DNA of 10,422 bases from Verrucomicrobiota bacterium (lineage in GTDB: Bacteria; Verrucomicrobiota; Verrucomicrobiia; Opitutales; Opitutaceae), in the NCBI GenBank assembly GCA_030832235.1, contig JAURJO010000258.1:1-10422 (forward strand). The letters are read 5' to 3'. The notes under the pieces were generated by a model. That model made no database searches and was not told where the DNA came from. It worked only from the letters and a program-made list of their open reading frames with translations. This document shows positions 7,417-10,422 of the stretch, one piece after another (positions within the stretch are counted from its first letter, which is position 1; the number at the start of each line of letters is the position of its first letter). The position numbers and the translations under genes are program-made.

Positions 7417-8184
7417 ATGCACCGGCTGCCCCTGATCCTCTGTCTCTTAGCCCTCGCCGGCACGGTCCTTTCCGGCGCCCTCTACCTGCGGATCGGCGAC
7501 TCCAAACGGATGCTCGAGGTGAGACTGGCGGAGTCCGAGCGCCGCGGGACCCAGCTGGGGTCCGATCTGGCGGCGGCAAAACGCGAGGGTGAGGAAGCCC
7601 GCGCCCGCGCCGAGTCCGCCGCCAGCCGCGCCGCCGCCTCCGAAGTCGAGTTGGCGCGCACGCGGGAGAAACTCTCCGCCGCCGAAAGCCGGGGTGCCGA
7701 CCTCGAGCGCAACCTCACCGACACCCGCACCGTCCTCTCGGTCTACGAATCGACCACCAAGTCCCTCGGCGACGAGATCACCGCGCTCCGTCGTGACTTG
7801 GACGAAAGCCGCCGCGGCAACGCCTCCCCCGAGGCGGTGCAGGCCTACAAAAGCACCATCGCCGAGTTGGAACGTCAGCTCGCCTCCGCCCGCAACGGCG
7901 CCGCCTTGCCCACCGCCGCCGGCGCGTCCACCGCCGTGTTCACCAACCGCGCGGGCCGTTCCACCGTGCTCAGCGTCGGCCCGCAGGGCTCGTTCGTCGT
8001 CGTGAATTTCGGCTCCGCACGCGGCGCCCAGCTCGGGCACAAGCTGAGTATCAACCAAGGCAACGCGTCGGTCGCCACGGCCGTGATCAGCGACGTCCGC
8101 GCCAATTTTTCCGTCGCCCAGGTGCAACCCGAGTCGCTGCGCGGGGTCTTGCAGAAGGGTGATTCCGCCGTCCTTATACGCTGA
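7417..8184 (+). CDS. Membrane-anchored coiled-coil protein of unknown function
   Basis: I do not recognise this as a named family. Three parts are visible in the 255 residues. Residues 4-24 form one hydrophobic segment (signal anchor or uncleaved signal peptide), suggesting the rest is periplasmic. Residues 28-158 are rich in Ala, Glu, Arg and Leu with heptad-like spacing, and predict a long coiled coil. After a low-complexity linker, residues 182-254 form a compact beta-rich domain (TVLSVGPQGSFVVVNFGS, GAQLGHKLSIN, GVLQKGDSAVLIR). This resembles small beta-barrel domains that follow coiled coils in envelope proteins. It starts 36 nt after pgi and ends 7 nt before the lipoprotein gene, so it is probably co-expressed with both. 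A structural or assembly role in the cell envelope is a reasonable inference. The start ATG opens directly into the hydrophobic segment; no Shine-Dalgarno is present. Confidence 0.85.
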   Translation: MHRLPLILCLLALAGTVLSGALYLRIGDSKRMLEVRLAESERRGTQLGSDLAAAKREGEEARARAESAASRAAASEVELARTREKLSAAESRGADLERNLTDTRTVLSVYESTTKSLGDEITALRRDLDESRRGNASPEAVQAYKSTIAELERQLASARNGAALPTAAGASTAVFTNRAGRSTVLSVGPQGSFVVVNFGSARGAQLGHKLSINQGNASVATAVISDVRANFSVAQVQPESLRGVLQKGDSAVLIR

Positions 8185-8191
8185 AACGAAC

Positions 8192-8356
8192 ATGAGCTCC
8201 CTCCGCCGCATCCTCCTCGCCGTCGTCGCCGCCACGCTCGGCCTGCTCGCCACGGGCTGCAGCACCAATAGCCCGAAGCAGACCTCGATCCCGTGGAGCC
8301 GTCCCGCGGGCTGGGAAGGCCAGATCCCCGGCATGGGCCAGCCGAGCGGCCGCTAA
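8192..8356 (+). CDS. 54-residue lipoprotein of unknown function
   Basis: The start MSSLRRILLAVVAATLGLLATGC has basic residues, a hydrophobic stretch and the lipobox ATG-C with Cys23, typical of a signal peptidase II substrate. The mature part is only 32 residues and ends in the Trp/Pro/Gly-rich stretch IPWSRPAGWEGQIPGMG (33-49). No domain is recognisable. It would be lipid-anchored in the envelope. It begins 7 nt after the coiled-coil gene and 35 nt before the chosen rsmI start, which supports an operon and argues for a real gene. ATG 8192 is preferred over an in-frame ATG at 8159, which overlaps the previous gene and would spoil the signal peptide. No Shine-Dalgarno is seen. Confidence 0.82.
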   Translation: MSSLRRILLAVVAATLGLLATGCSTNSPKQTSIPWSRPAGWEGQIPGMGQPSGR

Positions 8357-8391
8357 TCGTCCGCGCCGGAACCACCGGCCTCCGGCCTTCC

Positions 8392-9102
8392 TTGGAGAAC
8401 TCCTCCCTCACCCCGCAGCCCGGCCACCTTTACGTGGTCGCGACGCCGATCGGCAATCTCGCCGACCTCACGGACCGGGCCCGCGCGATCCTCGGCGCCG
8501 TCGACTTGGTGGCTTGCGAGGACACCCGAACGACGGGCGCCCTGCTTTCGCGCCTCGGGCTGAATCGCGAGCTTTTCGCCTACCACGAACACAACGAGAC
8601 CGAGGCCGCCGAGCACCTCGCCGACCTGCTCGCCGCCGGCAAGTCGATTGCCGTCGTGAGCGACGCCGGCACGCCGGCAATCAGCGACCCCGGGTTTCGC
8701 GTCGTGCGCGCCTGCCGCCGCCGCCACCTGCCCGTCGTACCCGTCCCGGGCCCGAGCGCCGTCATCGCGGTGCTCAGCGCGAGCGGACTTCCCACCAACG
8801 GCTTCCTCTACGCCGGGTTCCTCCCGCCCAAGAGCGCCGCGCGAATCACGTTCTTCGAACGGCATCGCGAGTTTCCCTACACGATCGCGCTCTTCGAGAG
8901 CTGCCACCGCATTGACAAGGCCGTCGCGGAGATCGTTTCCGGGCTCGGGGCCGAGCGCGTCATCTGCGTCGCCAAGGAGGTCACCAAACTTCACGAGACG
9001 TTCCTCACCGGCCCCGCCGCCGACGTGCAGGCGCGTCTCGCCAAGACCAGCCTGCGCGGTGAGTTCGTGCTCCTGATCGCACCCGCCGGCTTCACGCTCT
9101 GA
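8392..9102 (+). CDS. rsmI: 16S rRNA (cytidine-1402-2'-O)-methyltransferase
   Basis: Transfers a methyl group from S-adenosylmethionine to the 2'-O of C1402 in 16S rRNA, near the ribosomal P site. Tetrapyrrole-methylase-fold motifs are visible with the TTG start as residue 1: YVVATPIGNLADLT (14-27), CEDTRTTG (42-49), SDAGTPAISDPG (90-101), VPGPSA (118-123), ESCHRI (169-174, where homologues usually have ESPHRI) and KEVTKLHETFLTG (195-207). The protein stops soon after GEFVLLIAP, so it lacks the C-terminal helical domain that makes the E. coli enzyme about 286 residues; short versions are known. The start is uncertain. TTG 8392 gives a normal short leader before the first strand. The only upstream ATG, at 8293, would overlap the lipoprotein gene by 64 nt and add unlikely residues. 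The stop is 1 nt from the next start codon. Confidence 0.9.
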   Translation: MENSSLTPQPGHLYVVATPIGNLADLTDRARAILGAVDLVACEDTRTTGALLSRLGLNRELFAYHEHNETEAAEHLADLLAAGKSIAVVSDAGTPAISDPGFRVVRACRRRHLPVVPVPGPSAVIAVLSASGLPTNGFLYAGFLPPKSAARITFFERHREFPYTIALFESCHRIDKAVAEIVSGLGAERVICVAKEVTKLHETFLTGPAADVQARLAKTSLRGEFVLLIAPAGFTL

Positions 9103-9103
9103 C

Positions 9104-10054
9104 ATGGCGACCGTGCCCCCCGCCGTCGTCGCCGTCATCGATATCGGCAGCAACTCCATCAAGCTGCTTCTCGCGACGCGCAGCCCCGCCGGCGAGCTAG
9201 CCGTGGTGCACACCCGATCGATCGACGCCCGCATTAGCGCCGGGATCAGCCGGGATCGCCCCTCATTATCGGAGCAAGGCGTGGCATCCGCCCTCTCCGC
9301 CGTGCAATGGCTCGCTTCCGACGCCACCGCGCAGGGAGCGACCGATCTCCGCATCGTCGCCACCAGTGCCGTTCGCGACGCCTCGAACGGCCATGAATTC
9401 CGCGAGCGCGTGCGCGCCATGGTCGGCGTGGCGCCGCAGATCCTGACCGGAGACGAAGAGGCGGCGCTGATCGGGCGCGGCCTGCTTTGCGACCCGGCAC
9501 TGCGCGAACTGCGCGACTTCACCGTCTGCGATCTGGGCGGCGGCAGCCTCGAGTGTATCGGTTTTGCCGAGCGCACCATCCGCGGGAAAGTGAGCCTGCC
9601 CCTCGGTTGCGTGCGCCTCACCGAGCGCTTCGTGACGGATCCGACCGCCCCCGTGCCATCGGACGCGCTGGCGGCAGTCGCGGCGCACACCCGCAAGGGC
9701 CTCGTCGGCTCCGGCTTCGATTTCACCGCGACGCGCGGCGCGATTCTTGTCGGAACCGGCGGCACGATCTCGACCGCGCGCGCGATCCTTGGCCGGCGCG
9801 CGGGACGCAAGTTCGACGCCAGCAACCCGCTGGTTACTTTGGTCGGACTGCGAGGTTTGATGTCGGAAGTAGCCGCGCTCCGCCTCGCGGAACGGCAGGC
9901 GGTCCCGGGCCTGGCCGCCACCCGCGCGGATGTTTTTCCGGCTGCGCTCGCCACCGTCGTGGCTCTGCTCGAACACGCCGACGCAGACGCCGTGCACCAC
10001 TCCGTCTGCAACCTCCGCTACGGCCTGGCGGCGGAGGCCTTGGGAATTCGCTGA
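9104..10054 (+). CDS. Ppx/GppA-family phosphatase
   Basis: Member of the exopolyphosphatase/guanosine pentaphosphate phosphatase family (ASKHA fold), which removes terminal phosphate from polyphosphate and/or pppGpp. Visible motifs in its 316 residues are DIGSNSIKLLL (13-23, phosphate 1 loop), ATSAVRDASNG (86-96), LTGDEEA (114-120, with the catalytic Glu), DLGGGSLE (143-150, phosphate 2 loop) and VGTGGT (216-221). It ends after the core domains, so it is the short roughly 300-residue form without the C-terminal HD-like and extra domains of E. coli Ppx (513 aa). Sequence alone does not decide between polyphosphate and pppGpp as the main substrate. It starts 1 nt after the rsmI stop, so the two are almost surely co-transcribed. 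No Shine-Dalgarno precedes it; translational coupling to rsmI is likely. Confidence 0.93.
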   Translation: MATVPPAVVAVIDIGSNSIKLLLATRSPAGELAVVHTRSIDARISAGISRDRPSLSEQGVASALSAVQWLASDATAQGATDLRIVATSAVRDASNGHEFRERVRAMVGVAPQILTGDEEAALIGRGLLCDPALRELRDFTVCDLGGGSLECIGFAERTIRGKVSLPLGCVRLTERFVTDPTAPVPSDALAAVAAHTRKGLVGSGFDFTATRGAILVGTGGTISTARAILGRRAGRKFDASNPLVTLVGLRGLMSEVAALRLAERQAVPGLAATRADVFPAALATVVALLEHADADAVHHSVCNLRYGLAAEALGIR

Positions 10055-10063
10055 AACGGCGCG

Positions 10064-10422
10064 CTACGGTTTCGCGACCTCGGCCAGCCGGTTCACGGCG
10101 AGGGGCCAGATGAGTTTGAAGGAGGGGCAAAAGTCCGCCGGCGCATTCGCAACGCGGCGTGAGACCTCGGCCGGCTCAACCCACTCGGCGAACTGGATCT
10201 CGCGTTCGTCGATCACCACCGGTCCGTCGTGGCGCAGATGGTAGATCCAGACGAACTCCCAGCCGGTATCCACGCACGCCTCCACGCGGAACCAACGCCG
10301 GGGCGCCACTCCGTCCGCAAGCCGCACGCCGATCTCCTCCCCTAGCTCACGCCCGGCCGCCGAATCGTAGTCCTCACCGGCATCGAGATGCCCGGAGCAT
10401 GAGGAATCCCAAAGCCCGGGCG
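10064..10422 (-). CDS. Nudix hydrolase, IPP-isomerase-like type (5' end outside window)
   Basis: Partial gene: the last 118 residues are present and the start lies beyond the right edge. The first visible residues are PGLWDSSCSGHLDAGE, followed by a complete Nudix box. It fits Gx5Ex7REUxEExGU, reading from the G of GHLDAGE to RELGEEIGV. The WDSS.SGH.DAGEDY context resembles the isopentenyl-diphosphate isomerase/YfcD-like branch of Nudix enzymes. Those either isomerise IPP or hydrolyse nucleoside-diphosphate-linked compounds; I cannot tell which here. The C-terminal part (FVWIYHLRHDGP, EIQFAEWVEPAEV) continues the fold and the stop is TAG at 10066-10064. The gene converges on ppx with only 9 nt between stop codons, and no terminator is visible in that gap. 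Confidence 0.9.
   Translation of the reverse strand, partial: PGLWDSSCSGHLDAGEDYDSAAGRELGEEIGVRLADGVAPRRWFRVEACVDTGWEFVWIYHLRHDGPVVIDEREIQFAEWVEPAEVSRRVANAPADFCPSFKLIWPLAVNRLAEVAKP

Noticed and set aside
8353..10011. 552-residue open frame on the minus strand opposite rsmI and ppx
   Set aside because: It spans two well-supported genes antisense and shows no protein-family signal.
10055..10063. Possible bidirectional terminator between ppx and the Nudix gene
   Set aside because: The gap is only 9 nt and has no inverted repeat or T-tract.

Overview
The window is GC-rich, densely packed chromosomal DNA of bacterial core-genome character. I see no insertion sequence, phage gene, CRISPR array or integrase. 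The best guess for the source is a member of Verrucomicrobiota, possibly Opitutaceae. This rests on the high GC, the lack of Shine-Dalgarno motifs, the Pgi type, and a tiny lipoprotein beside a coiled-coil membrane protein. It is inference from gene style, not from a marker gene.

Layout, left to right. (1) Positions 49-1998, minus strand: a 649-residue signalling-type protein with a TPR-like N-terminus, a Rossmann/SLOG-like middle and a C-terminal class III nucleotide cyclase domain that has lost key catalytic residues. (2) Positions 2105-3517, plus strand and divergent from it: a GntP-family gluconate-type permease. (3) Positions 3518-3759: a non-coding gap where the permease gene and a tRNA gene converge. 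(4) Positions 3760-3835, minus strand: tRNA-Ala(CGC) with an unusual A19-U56 tertiary pair. (5) Positions 3963-5666, plus strand: ilvD, dihydroxy-acid dehydratase, followed by a perfect 10-bp GC hairpin. (6) Positions 5800-10054, plus strand: a probable co-transcribed run of pgi, a coiled-coil membrane protein, a 54-residue lipoprotein, rsmI and a Ppx/GppA phosphatase. Gaps within it are 36, 7, 35 and 1 nt. (7) Positions 10064-10422, minus strand: the 3' part of a Nudix hydrolase gene, convergent with ppx and cut by the window edge.

Most genes are housekeeping: branched-chain amino acid synthesis (ilvD), glycolysis (pgi), 16S rRNA modification (rsmI) and polyphosphate/ppGpp metabolism (ppx). 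The permease may feed sugar acids into central metabolism, but it is not in an operon with pgi. The most unusual items are the three-domain protein with the degenerate cyclase, the tRNA with a covaried D-loop/T-loop pair, and the uncharacterised envelope pair at 7417-8356. I did not find a clear multi-gene novel system.
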